This document shows positions 45,434-56,614 of a DNA stretch of 64,000 nucleotides, piece after piece. Both the position numbers and the translations under genes were made by a program. The stretch is from assembly GCA_022376515.1 (NCBI GenBank), contig WTXI01000101.1:1-64000 (forward strand). The letters run 5' to 3'. The first letter of the stretch is position 1. Each line of letters begins with the position of its first letter. The notes under the pieces are model-generated. The model ran no database searches. It was not told where the DNA came from and was given only the letters and a program-made list of their open reading frames with translations. This DNA comes from Lactifluus volemus. Its lineage: Eukaryota; Basidiomycota; Agaricomycetes; Russulales; Russulaceae.

Positions 45434-47139
45434 TTACGATTGATGGGTCGAGAGCACAGGAATCCATAAACCAGGCTGGACCTTCTCCAGACGATGCACC
45501 ACAACGCGATCCAAATGAATGACGATGGCGTTCATCTGTGACAGGTCAATAAGCGGATATAGGGACTAGGTAATTGTGGGATCATTTACGCCCATGAAGT
45601 GCACGATCGCTCTTGCGACGCGACGCACAAGACTTTGAAGGTTGACGGTACCGTCGAATTCGCTACTCACGGGGATCTCGTAAACAAGCGAACGATATCC
45701 AGTCCACTGATTACCCGTCGATGAAATCATACATCAGCGAAAATGCAACAACGGGACCAATAGAGACGGAGAAACAGTACAGATGGAAGAGAGACGCACC
45801 CGAACTTTGAGTGTCAGGCGGTTACGCATGTCCACGATATCGCGAATCGCATACCGATGACTGCGCGATAGGCGTACGCTATTTATAGCTTCGGTGAGCG
45901 TGATACCGTCAAGATGTCCACCCGAAGGGCGGAACTTGATGGTGACGCCACCTGGGAGGGGATACGGATCGGACATGGACACGTGACCTGCGAGTCCGGA
46001 ACCAGGACCGACGCTCCATCGGCGCACCCGCCTACCGCTGTACGACGATGGGAACGGGGTCACCGAAGGAGCGGAAGGTAGAAGCGCGGGTGGACCGCAA
46101 CCGAGACCACCGGTGCTGAAAGGGCGACCGTGGGCGCCAAAGCCATCATCGAGCTGCGGCGGAAAGTAGCTTTCGGAGAGCGGCGAGTTGTCGTACGAAT
46201 CAGGGTTGGCTGCACGAAGGGGAGCGACACCGGTTGGATTCTGATCGTAGCCCGAGGGCTCTGGGGGGGAGGTATACTGTTCATGATTTCCCATCCCGCT
46301 CCCCACCACTGGTTCCACAGGAGGAGCATCGCCCTCACTGGGAAGGTCACCTGTCCAGAGTAAAGGTGGTGGAGTGGCAGCTGCCATGGATTGCATGGTT
46401 TCACTGTTGCGTTGGACAGCAAGATGGGTAGCCCCTCCTTCAGCAGCGGGGTTATCGAGATCGGCCGCTGTGGGGCTCGGGGTGTTGACCGCCGCATTCA
46501 GAGAGGAATCCCTGTTCGCTGACTCGGTGATCGTTAAGAAGAGTGTGGTTGCTTCCGTCGAATGTCCGTCATCGCTGCCGAAAACAATATCTATTTCTAT
46601 ATGTAGGGTGCTCAGCCAGACGCATGAGTAAGAATTCTTAAAAGACGAACCATGTTGTGGTTCACAGGCTATCTCCTGCCTTCCAACAAGGATATCATCT
46701 CGCATGGTCATTTTCACGTAAAGAGATATTGCGATCCGAGAGCATGGTTCAGCGACGCTGCAAGAGACTCAGCTGCAAATAGAATTTGTTTTTAAAAGAG
46801 ATTTCCTACAAATCGATGTTCTCGTTCCATTCCACGCGTTGAGCTACGCTCCGCACAGATCGTGTCTTCCATGTTCTTCCCCCGTCTGTCAGAGAAGTAT
46901 AAAACTGGTTTTTCTTCCAAAGGAGGGTCTTCATACGGGGGAGGTTGTGCGCTCGGAGAACTGGCAAGGGGAAGAGATTTAGTACTTATCAGCGCATGGT
47001 GATAAGATACATACCAGTAACTTGGAGCGGGAAAGAGCTCGGTTGCGTTTCGCTGACTTGATTGCGGCTGACGTGACTTGGGCTGAATTAATGATTAACA
47101 GAGCGAGACATCGACATATGAGAAATTGACATACGACAT
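45434..47139 (-). CDS. C2-DUF6741 protein, intact copy B
   Basis: I place the start at 47139: a 5-nt coding exon (ATGTC), a 52-nt phase-2 intron (47083-47134, GTATGT..TTCAG), then PSHVSRNQVSETQPSSF. This removes an apparent in-frame TAA. The C2-like domain follows (LPRMKTLLWKKNQFYTSLT, RVEWNENIDF, RIAISLYVKMTMRDDILVG) with SYSCVWLSTLHIEIDIVF. The Ser/Thr/Pro-rich linker is homologous to that of the receptors. Next is a Gly/Pro/Tyr-rich stretch and a C-terminal domain I identify as DUF6741-type (VTIKFRPSGGHLDGITLTEA, HRYAIRDIVDM, WTGYRSLVYEIPV, VRRVARAIVHFM). A last exon encodes DRVVVHRLEKVQPGLWIPV and stops at 45434. All joins keep the frame. The function is unknown; the shared C2 head links it to the STAND receptors. 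Confidence 0.8.
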
Positions 47140-47366
47140 CTACTAATAGAGCTAAAGAAGAGATTGGAATTGAGCGTGTTGGGGACTGTTTCCTTTTCGG
47201 AGATATCCGGTCTCGCGACCTGAACTCTACTGTTATGAGTCTCCCTGTGTCGGACCCACTGCCAATCAGAGTGGATGGCATCACTGGTAGTACCTAACGG
47301 CGTCGTCTTGAATCTGATAACTCCTCTTGAGCACATGCGTTACTATCTTACCTCTAGCGCTTCATT

Positions 47367-47960
47367 TGGTTAGCCTGTCTGAGAACCGCTGACACTGAGG
47401 CTTTGGAAATCTTGGTGAGTACCGTGACATCGCACTACAATCGAAGCGCTCCCGGGAAACTCATAAACAGCCGGAGGTGATTAAAATCACAGACCGTTTA
47501 CCGGAATTGTGGCATGATGAACTTAACGCAACTGAACCAACAGGGCCACTAGCACTGGCATTCCTGGGGCACGGTCATAAAGGCCGTCGTGAAGATTTTC
47601 AGTGGCGTTGATACTAGTACTTATACATAAAACCAAAAGAGTAGAACAGGTGGGGCGCTCGGCCCAGGGGTTGTGTTAGGAGTAGGCGCACGACATTTGA
47701 GCAAAGCAAACCTGGAAAATATCTAGTCACCGACCACCAACAAGGCATTTTGACTCGGCGTGTATTGAAAATCCGACAGAAAAACAGAGGATTTCCTCGC
47801 CGCTCTGATCATATAAGGGGAAGTAAGGCTAGATCGACACAACCTTTACTGAAGAAAAAACTACGGGTGACCTGGGCAATCTAGGAGTGGGATTCTGTAC
47901 CTCCGGGACGGGATCTGGCGCCTCCGCGTCTGGTAAGTCGTCAACCAATCATCGATCGAC
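47367..47960. repeat. Dispersed repeat R1
   Basis: Begins ttggttagcctgtctgagaa and runs through cggaggtgattaaaatcac and gtcaccgaccaccaacaagg to a part rich in gatcgacgatcgacg. Related copies lie at 29637, 55957, 58300 and 63507. It keeps a constant position between C2 genes and P450 genes, so it may simply be a conserved spacer of the duplicated unit rather than a mobile element. It has the uninterrupted form of the MITE target (ctcccgggaaac). Confidence 0.7.
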
Positions 47961-48189
47961 GATCGACGTCGACCATTTTCGACTTTAAACGACCACACAC
48001 CAGACAACTAGTAGCGATTTCCCTAACTGAGAAAGATGACAATAACACTAAAAATTTCAAGCCTATACTTCTGTCTGGGGTTAATGAACCGGCCGTACCT
48101 GCCCTCTGAGAATCCCTGTGATACTGGATTCAGGACTTGTGGCTGGCGCGCTCTACATGTAACGGTGCGGGCACAACGGCTCTCTTGGT

Positions 48190-48196
48190 TATAAAT
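48190..48196 (+). promoter_or_regulatory. TATA box of P450-5
   Basis: TATAAAT 50 nt before the start codon, in the same context as in P450-6. Confidence 0.6.
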
Positions 48197-48245
48197 CCCC
48201 GTCTCTTCTCCGCAAGCAACCACTCTCGTGTCTAGTGTCCTTGAC

Positions 48246-50419
48246 ATGCAGTTCCCTAACAACTTCGCTATCGACATTCTCGCGGTCACCATAGTTCTTT
48301 ACCTATTTGTTATCTTCCGTGATCACAGAAGACGCAGAGGATTTCCTTATCCCCCGGGTCCGCCATCGTTGCCACTAATAGGTAATCTACTTGATGTCCC
48401 CACTGGAAAAGAGGCTCCTTGGTTGAAATACGAAGGCATATCCAAGAAATATGGTAGGGTTCATTCTCACTATTACACCTTACCCTTCGCTAATCCTGAC
48501 ACTTGTATCAACAGGCGACGTGTTTTGCCTGCGAGTTTTCGGACAAGTCATTGTGGTGCTCAATTCGCTATCTGCAATCAAGGATCTACTCGAGAAGCGC
48601 AGCGAAGCACACTCGGATCGGCCTATGTTTCCCATGGCGGAAATGTGGGTTTAACAGTGTTTTGTTCCAACATCCTTCAAGTTGACTTCGACCACAGACT
48701 GGAACTCGATTGGCTCTTACCCTTTTCCAACGTGGGTGAATCTTGGCGTGAGGAACGCAGGTTAATGGATCGTGGCCTTCGGTCTGCAAGTGATGAGTAT
48801 CGGCATATGATGAAAGAGAAGACTGGCACATTTCTCGCAAGACTCCTCGCAACTCCACGCGACTTCCGTCGTCATATAGAACTGTAAATTCTCTGATTTT
48901 TGTTCTGCCGTACCATCACTGACGATTATTATACAAGCTTTGAAGGACGACTAATCATGTCCGTTACATATGGGTATGATTTGAAGGAGAATGACGATAT
49001 GATCGCCGCACCGGTTCAAACCGTCGAGACCATTTCACGGTTCGCCTTACCTGGCGCAGCCTTGGTAAATCATCTCCCATTCTGTACGTCCTTTCCTGTT
49101 ACCCGCTCGATACATGTTATGGTCTGCTCACAAATCGGTTCAGTGCGGCACATCCCCTCATGGGTCCCATGGTTTAGCTACGAGCCACTGGCACGGATGG
49201 GCAGGAATCTGAGTCAGAGGGTAAGGAACGAGCCCATCGACTTTGTGAAGAATGCTTTGGTTTGTGGTGACTACGCTTAGGGGCTTATGAGATTCATGTT
49301 GACCGAGACGATTATAGCATCAGGGTACTGCGGTACCATCACTGGCCAGTAAATGTCTCCAAGAAATAGAAAAATTGGCTTCTCCAGAATATCAGAGGCA
49401 GGAAGAGGTTATCAAGCGGTCTTTAGGCGCCCTCTATGCCGGTAGGTCATTTCATCCGAATCCAGGCCACATTGTACTCACCGAAAGAACCTTTGTCAGC
49501 CGGGTCAGATACGGTGCACATTCTCTTTATTCCCATGCTCCTTTAACTGACCACCAAGAAAGACTGTATCCGCGATTGCCTCTCTATTTCTTGCAATTGT
49601 TCTTTATCCAGATGTGCAAAAGAGAGCACAAGCAGAGCTTGACTCTGTTCTTGCCAGAGATAGGCTTCCAGGGTTCGAGGATAGGTCGCGCCTTCCGTAT
49701 ATCAGTGCGTTGTGCAGAGAATTGTTGAGGTGGCGGATGGTGGCACCTCTAGGTGCGAGCCTTTCAATTTGATTATGTCAAATCAGCGTGCTACAACTAT
49801 GGTATAAGGTTTTCCGCATTCTTCAAGCGAGGATGATGTCTACAGAGGGTTCTTCATTCCGAAAGGTCTGCCTTTTCACCTATCCTTCTATTTGGAAACT
49901 CACCAAATATTCGACTCAAAGGTTCTGTTGTAATAGCTAACGCATGGTGCGATCGCTTCCCATCTTCTAGGATCTATCGAGCTAAAGATATCTTAGGGCA
50001 ATCCTTCACAACCCGGAGATCTACCCAGATCCAGAGGTGTTTAAACCTGAGCGTTTTCTCAACGAAAATGGGAGCCTCAGAGACGACCCAGTACTGTCCT
50101 TGGTATATGGTGTTGGCAAACGAATCTGCCCTGGACGTCACTTTGCGGATGCGACGCTCTTCATCGTTGCTTCGTCTGTGCTTTCTGTATTTAATGTCAC
50201 GAAGGCAAAAGATAAGAGTGGCCACGAAATCCTTGTCAATATTGCGGCGATGCCTGTTGGAAACGAGCTCGTCAGGTAAGTCAAACTCAGTTCATTCCTA
50301 GGAAATGTTGTTTGGTCTGATAGATGGAACATCAAAGCCACCCAGGGACATTTGAGTGTTCTATCAATCCGAGAGATCAGCTTGCGGAAGATTTGATTGT
50401 AGCGAATACGTTGTCCTAG
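48246..50419 (+). CDS. Cytochrome P450 (P450-5)
   Basis: Microsomal P450, sister to P450-6. The start at 48246 (MQFPNNFAIDILAVTIVLYL) is aligned with P450-6; an in-frame Met six codons earlier is possible. The hinge GFPYPPGPPSLPLIGNLL follows. An apparent TAA after EMW lies in an intron (donor GTGGGT, acceptor before CTGGAACTC). Later parts: RHIPSWVPWFSYEPLARMG, I-helix AGSDT, RELLRWRM, FKPERF, heme loop YGVGKRICPG (50106-50135), last exon HPGTFECSINPRDQLAEDL ending at 50419. All joins keep the frame, about 500 residues. The substrate is unknown. Downstream lie a sterol acyltransferase relic and a STAND relic, the same order as after P450-6. Confidence 0.87.
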
Positions 50420-51044
50420 TAATTTACATGGGCCAGCTCTGAGGCATCTACAAATGAGTCCAAGTGAGTGCCAGAAGCGGAGAGACCCATAGCCAGCCCC
50501 TGGATTTTAGATGCACTATCGCACCCGGGGTGGCCGTGCGAAGGAGCCTACTATATTTGAATTGAAATAAAAATCTCCCGTTGCACTATAATCTAACTGC
50601 GTCTCAAGAAAATTCTCACGGGGTGAACTCACCTAGTGGCCTTAATCCTGACTTTTCCTTCCTTTCAATAAGACTCCTTTTTTTGGGGACGTATGTATTG
50701 TATTTCTACAATCACTCAGATCACTTTTACAGTTAAAGAATGTAATTGTTGAATCGTTATTGTGGGATGTGTGAAACTCAAGGAAGTAGCGGATGCCTGT
50801 TATGTAATCCTTCCTGCTTGGCCACCAGATCACGCATCACTTCACCACTCACCACCATGCCACTGATGAGGCACAACAAAATAAACTGTTTTTTCCCTCC
50901 CCCATGCAGCTCGTGTGACTATGCAAACCTTCGAAATTGAACAAGAATAGGCCACAGCTGGGGGGAGGAACACACCCAAGACCGCCGGGATGAATATTTT
51001 CAAAAACTTTGCGGGTGTATCAACTTATCTCATCACTCGCGTTT
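50420..51044. other. 3' flank of P450-5
   Basis: No gene. The stretch is shared with the 3' flank of P450-6 (61465-61984), with small indels. Confidence 0.55.
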
Positions 51045-51620
51045 TCCCGCAGAATTCGACCCTTATACGTGTTTGAAAAGACTGTCCGACATGTGGCACC
51101 TTTGTTCCGCTTTATACTATCACCGAGACGTTCGTTTTCTCCGAGCCCGGAGAAGTCGTGGTACAGAGTCACAACGTGAGTAAAAAATACTTTCAGAATG
51201 TCTAGTTTCGTCGGTCGCGGCTCTTATGAGGACTGGGTAACAAGCCACCATTTTTTTTCATGATTTGGTCCTGAGTACGGTCACAGTGGAACTCAACTTC
51301 TTCGGATGAGTTGTCTCGGAAGTGGAACAAGCCCCTGCACAACTTCCAGCTTCGACACGTCTACGCGTCGACGATCAGCTCGTACCAATTTTCGCACGTC
51401 CGTGCCATGTTGGCCCACCTTTCTTTTCTGTGGTGCACAAACATTGTGCTGCAACTCATCCAGATTCCTATGGTCGATGTCGCACGGTCGCCGAATAAGT
51501 TCGTGAGAACGTGATGATCTAGTCGGCGCTGTATGTAGGGTTCCCGTTGATGTGCGTAGTTTACATCTTTTTACTGATACTTTATCTCGTGTCGGGCTTT
51601 TTCTTTCGGGGACCGTAATG
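51045..51620 (+). pseudogene. Sterol O-acyltransferase relic 2 (C-terminal part)
   Basis: Pieces of the same MBOAT family as relic 1 but only from the middle onward. RPLYVFEKTV is readable at the start. Then comes a frame with NKPLHNFQLRHVYASTISSYQ and AMLAHLSFLWC, and a last part ending MCVVYIF in another frame. Stops and frame changes separate them. It precedes a C2/STAND relic on the same strand. Confidence 0.65.
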
Positions 51621-51859
51621 TATCTTACAATGTTGCTCAGTACCTGCAATAATAAAAGGCGCCCAGGACTGTTTTGAGCGTGGAGTGGTCAGAAGCTTGG
51701 ATCTTCTTCTAATTCTAGCGCTGAGCGTGAGGTGGCGCAGAAAAAGGTGCCTTAAATGACAAAATGCACAGCACATGGTTCCAGTACCTCGAGGCTCAAC
51801 AAACTTCTCAACCTCTCCCACGCGTCTTTCTCTTTCTTACTCTTCAAAAGGCTACCCAA

Positions 51860-53509
51860 ATGATCCCAGATCCGTATGCTAAAGGCTCTTTTCCTCGATG
51901 ATGTCTCCCGCCGTGTTGACCATTACTACAGCTCAGGTTCTCAAATCTCCGACATAAGGCGCGACCGCCGTGCTCCGGTCACCGAAACGTTGAATATACT
52001 CCGAGTGATTGGTACGTACCTTTATTACCATGCTCTGCTCTGAGAGGTACTAAATTTCATTCCCCCTCCAGTCGTCCGAGCGCGTAACCTTCCATGTCTC
52101 AAGACCCACCTCGGGAGGGAGAGAAAAATTTATGTCACGGTGGCTTACGGGACGGCAACGAAGGCGACACAAGCTGTGCAGAGAAGCGGGAATCACTAAG
52201 AATGGAATGAGAATCTCTACCTCGACGTTTGGTGGGAACATCTTTAATTTTTCTTTCTATTTGTAGCTGAGGTCTACAGCAGCGATGTACGACCGCACTC
52301 TCAAATCACAGTATCTCTGTATGCGGAAAGGACCAACCGAATGATATCCTTATCGGATAGTCTGTGAACCTCCTCGCGGTTCGTCTCATGACTTTTTGGA
52401 ATTCTTACTCATGCTTCTGGCTGATCACCCAACATGTAGATGTCGGCATTGTTTTCGACAGTGCTAACGATCACAGTGTCATCAACGCAAGCTCCTCTCG
52501 GGAAACGACAGTCATCTCAGAACGGACAACCCTGACCCTCTCGCTGAAGGAGGCGGTACACCATTCTATTATCCAATCTGACACTGAAGCCGCGCAGATC
52601 GCCGCAGTCATCGCCCCTATACCTCGTTTGTCCAGACGGATGACAGATGAAGCTTATCATTTCTTTACGACACTTGCCCGTGACCTCTCCGATCGCTATC
52701 CTCCGTCCAAGCTTGGCCTCAGGAGGGCCATTACGGGTAATTCGTCTCTTCGTACCACCCGAGATTATCGTAGACTAGCACAATTCGAGTGTGGGATGCC
52801 ACAACAGGACAGATTGTAGCGGGTCCGTTTATTGGACACACCCATTTGGTCACATCTGTTGCATTCTCACCAGAGACAGGGAGTGTATCGCATTGGCCTC
52901 ATGGGATTGCACGATTCGGGTGTTGGGACGCCACAACAGGACAGGTCCTAGCGGGCCCGTTTACTGGTCACACAGGTTGGGTCATATCTGTTGCATTTTC
53001 ATTTTCACAAGATGGTTCGCGTATCGTATCGGCCTCGGATGACCGTACGATTCGGGTGTGGGATGCCACAACAGGACAGGTCGTAGCGGGCCCATTTACT
53101 GGACACACCTCTTCGATCAGATCTATTGCTTTCTCACCAGACGGGGAGCGTATCGTGTCGACCTCGTTGGATCGCACGATTTGGGTGTGGGACGCCACAA
53201 CAAGATTGGGCCTGTTTACTGGACACACCCATTTGTTCACGGTCGTTGCATACTCACCGGATGGATAGCATACTGCCTCAGCCTCAGACGACAGCACAAT
53301 TCATGTGGTGAAGACCGCAACCGAAAATATTAAGAATCAAGTTATGGACCAAGCCTTGATCAATAGTGATGGCTGGATATATGGAGAAGAGGATGAACTG
53401 GTGCTTTGGATTCCCGAGCTACATAGGTCGTGCCTTCATAGACCCAGCACTATCTGGATTGCAGGCAGACATGAGAGTCCCGTGCCTTCTGCTTTGCATT
53501 TAAGGTAAT
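51860..53509 (+). pseudogene. C2-STAND relic with two internal deletions
   Basis: The first exon (MIPDP, 51860-51873) and its intron match the receptors. C2 pieces follow in broken frames. A frame at 52364-52819 then runs from the C2/linker part (SYSCFWLITQHVDVGIVFD) straight into DEAYHFFTTLARDLSDRYPP, so the helical domain, P-loop and first NACHT part are gone. After TTRDYRRL it jumps into the WD40 array, losing Walker B and the rest of NACHT. Three to four WD units with frame breaks and a C-terminal cap piece (CLHRPSTIWIAGRHE) finish at 53509. No ATPase motif survives, so it cannot be a STAND switch. Confidence 0.82.
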
Positions 53510-53766
53510 TGGTTGTGTCGACCTGAAGACTATATGGGAAGTCGCTGCTGGCAAAAGAATGCGATTAAAGTGCTGCACAGGGTGAGAGATGATGCGTATG
53601 CTTCATGTTGTACAGGATCACGAGGGGATCATTGTGTACGGAGAGTTGTTCCAGTGGCAGCGCAACCCATTGCCTGTTGTGTGTTCAATCAACGCCCAGC
53701 GCCCACCGCTTTTTAGCATAGGCGCTCGATATCATTTATGTCGTCCTAAACCCTTTACTTCAAGAC
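53510..53766. other. Short spacer before the C2 membrane gene
   Basis: No recognised coding sequence; presumably the promoter of the gene starting at 53767. Confidence 0.3.
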
Positions 53767-55841
53767 ATGTCCGACCAATTATTTGGCCTTGATGAGTAAG
53801 TTATGCTCCTAGACTTCTCCAATTTCCTCTCTTACGGTTATTATTACTCGTCTTATCTAGGCCATGGCAGCTAACTGGTATGTATCCTTCGTTCATCAAA
53901 AGTTGCATCTCCTAACCTAATTCCGCGCCTAGTCCTCCGGTCTCAGAACTTTGGCATGCTGCGACCTGAAAAGTCCTGGCGGCCCATCATCACCTTGGAG
54001 GTTGATGGTCAACACAAACACGAAGTTATGCTTGGCACAGACGGTCAGAATCCGAACCAAAAGGACATTATGCTTCTGTGCGTTGCATGAAGCGTCCTGT
54101 GTCAGTGGTCCTGACCCCCACAGTCATCATGCACACCACCAGACTTTTATTAGGCTTGATGTTTGGCACAAGTCCCAAAGTAAGGCCAAAAATCGGAAGC
54201 GTCGTCATCATGTTGCAACTATCGTGATGCCCCTCGGCGAGGTCTTAAAGAAGCAGGGCACAGATCCACGTGCGCCATCACTTGCTCTTCGCATGCGATG
54301 CTCACTCAGCTTTCAGACGTGGAGCTTCGGTTGTCCGGTATCCCTGCTTCACGAAAAACGTCTGCAGAACAAAAACATCAACGCGGTGCTTCTATCTTCA
54401 TTCGGTTACGACCTCCACCACCATACCTCAAGTCACCTCTGAAAGAACATGACAGTGACAAGGATGACTTCTCCATGATTAGCTCCGGTATGCCATTGCC
54501 ACATTGTCCATACACCAAGTTCTCATGTCTGCGAAGCGGACAAGTATCCTTCTGATGTCCCTGTTACACCTGAGACAGACGACCATGAGGATCCCCCACC
54601 ATGGGCAAGTACTGTCACTGAGGACCTGCCTACTGGTCTACAGCGACGCAAAGTCAAAGGGTACTGTATCGGCTCTGAGGAAGAGCGTTCTGGCGAATCC
54701 GATTACTACCCCAACGATGGCGAGGTGGAGGACACAAAAGCTTGTAATCCCTGGGAAACTTCAATGCCCTACGGCGACGAACCTTCGACCATCCACTCAG
54801 ATTCCCTCGAGATCAGCACATATACTCACTCACCCCCAGTCATCTCCATCATTCTCCCCTACTTACTTCCTTTAACTTATGTTACCGATAACGTTTCCGT
54901 GTCATCGGGCACATCCTTCGCATCCAATGCATTCGAAACATTGACATACCACCGCGAATTACGCGAGGCGCAAGTTGATTCGGACTTTGACAGGATCCTC
55001 ACCAGACTATTATCTGAGTGGTATTATACTGGCGCATCGGTAAACGTGGTTTCACTCTCCCTGCAAAGGGTGTGGGCTTACCTTCCATTTCCAGCTTCTT
55101 TCCATCACGGCGTAGATATCCCCGTCAAGTTTGTATATCCTTCTACATGAGCTGATTATATTTCCGCAGCGTCGACACATCCGTGTTCGGCTTCTCACCC
55201 GGGAATCTCTTCAACGTTGACAGCGTTGCAAAGCGTTCTTTGATTATCTCCAGCCTGGCTGCAGCGATTGGACTTTTCGTCGATGTGTGGTTCATATTCG
55301 CGTACTCTGGCGCGGACGTACGAAAGTTCCAGGTTAGCCCCGTCTCCACCTCTTTCGCTCGAAAAAGCTGAGTTCTGATCACTTATCTCCCACTCAGAGG
55401 CTCGCGGTGGACATTTACGGCTCGTACCTCTTCTTTGCGCTCTCGTCGCGCCTGCCGCTTGTCGCGCTTTTCGTCTCTGTCCTCTCCCTCGTCGGTTTCC
55501 TCTGCGCTATGGCGTGGGCTGCGTGGCCCACTGCCGTCCTCGTCATGTGCGTCTTCGCGGGCGTGCTCGTCAGTCTCCAGTTTATCGTTTACGGTTTCCA
55601 CCGCATCGCGCTCGGTCTCGCATGGATCCTGCGCGGGTTTTGGCTGGGAGCATGTTATTTTGGGAGCCGGGTCCGGGGAGTTTTCGCACGCGGCCAGGCC
55701 CAGAACTCTGATCAAGCGATGGGAGAAAGAGGGCCAGAGACGTCGGTGCGAGGAGCCGCGCCCCCATTTCGGCGCGCGCGTCCATCCAAGCGAGGTACAC
55801 GACATAAAAAGCGGATGCGCAGTTCTATATCCCGTATTTAG
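53767..55841 (+). CDS. C2-domain membrane protein, apparently intact and single-copy
   Basis: Eight or more exons join in frame. Exon 1 is MSDQLFGLDE. A 17-nt exon leads to PWQLTVLRSQNFGMLRPEKS, a C2-like domain (ITLEVDGQHKHEVMLGTDGQ; HHQTFIRLDVWHKSQSK; HHVATIVMPLGEVLKKQG; HVELRLSGIPASRKTSA). A long acidic, Ser-rich stretch follows (54.5-54.95 kb). Then come at least three hydrophobic segments: SLIISSLAAAIGLFVDVWFI, LPLVALFVSVLSLVGFLCAM and TAVLVMCVFAGVLVSLQFIV. The tail is basic (RRARPSKRGTRHKKRMRSS). The build suggests a lipid- or calcium-responsive protein anchored in a membrane; the exact function is unknown. It is the only gene of the right half without a paralogue in this window. It lies between two copies of the C2/P450 unit. 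This C2 is not obviously the same as the C2 of the receptors. Confidence 0.82.
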
Positions 55842-56614
55842 TTGCATTCCAGTTGGTAACTTGTTTAGAAGCCACGCCTTCTATGAGGATATCTCGGACC
55901 CAACAACACTTATCAAAGTGTCCCGCATGTGTCTCCAGATGATACTAGGAGTATTATTTGGTTAGCCTGTCTAACCTGGGCTGCTGACACCCAGGCTTCG
56001 GAAATCTTTGAGTAAAAAATAACAAAACGTTTTGTTGTGACCAATGTAACGCAATTGAGCCATTAGCACTCTCCCGCACGGTCATAATGAAGATTTTCAG
56101 TGGCGTGGATAACTTACACAAAACCAAAAGTACTAACTATAACAGGTGGGGCGCTCGGCCCAGGGGTTGTTTTAGGAGTAGGCGCAATTTGAGTAGAGCA
56201 GAACCTATAAAATATCAAGTCACCGACCACCAGCAGGCGTTTTGACTCGAAGGATTCCTCGCGCCTTATCAGCCGATCAGGTCGATCATATCAGATGTGG
56301 ACGTAAGGCCAGATACGTAATTGACACAACCCCGTATAGCGAGCGCGCACAGGATCACTCCGTGAAAGCGAAGACTAAAATAGTATTATCTGACCTGAAG
56401 CTAGAAATAAATGTTAATGAATAAAAAGACTACCGGTGGCCCAGGTGAATGGTCGTTTTCGGTTCCTCCCAGCGCCGCCTCCGCGCCTTTTCCTCAACCA
56501 ATTAAATTATTAATAATCAAAGTCCAAACACTAAAAATGTCAAGCATATACTTCTGCCTGGGGTTAGTGGTGGCCAACAACCAGCCGTGCCTGCCCCGAG
56601 CAAGTGTCATCATC
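55842..56614. other. Repeat R2 and P450 promoter-like fragment
   Basis: Repeat R2 at 55957-56470 is a shortened version of R1. The part at 56520-56610 resembles 48040-48110 upstream of P450-5 (aaaaatgtcaagcatatact, tgcctgccc), but no P450 follows. Instead it joins the relic that starts at 56615. Confidence 0.6.

Larger units (their letters stand above)
47140..48245. other. Spacer between C2-DUF6741 copy B and P450-5 (repeat R1)
   Basis: Contains dispersed repeat R1 (47367-47960) and the P450-5 promoter region. The latter (48040-48240) is very similar to 59040-59270 before P450-6. TATAAAT at 48190-48196 is 50 nt before the start. Confidence 0.6.

Noticed and set aside
47083..47117. In-frame TAA near the start of the C2-DUF6741 gene
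   Set aside because: The stretch is a 52-nt intron after a 5-nt coding exon; the same model fits copy A.
47367..47960. Repeat R as a mobile element
   Set aside because: I found no terminal repeats or target duplications; its constant position between C2 and P450 genes fits a duplicated spacer better.
48640..48670. Apparent stop in P450-5 (and the same place in P450-6)
   Set aside because: It lies in an intron; the donor GTGGGT and an acceptor before CTGGAACTC are conserved in the paralogues and restore the frame.
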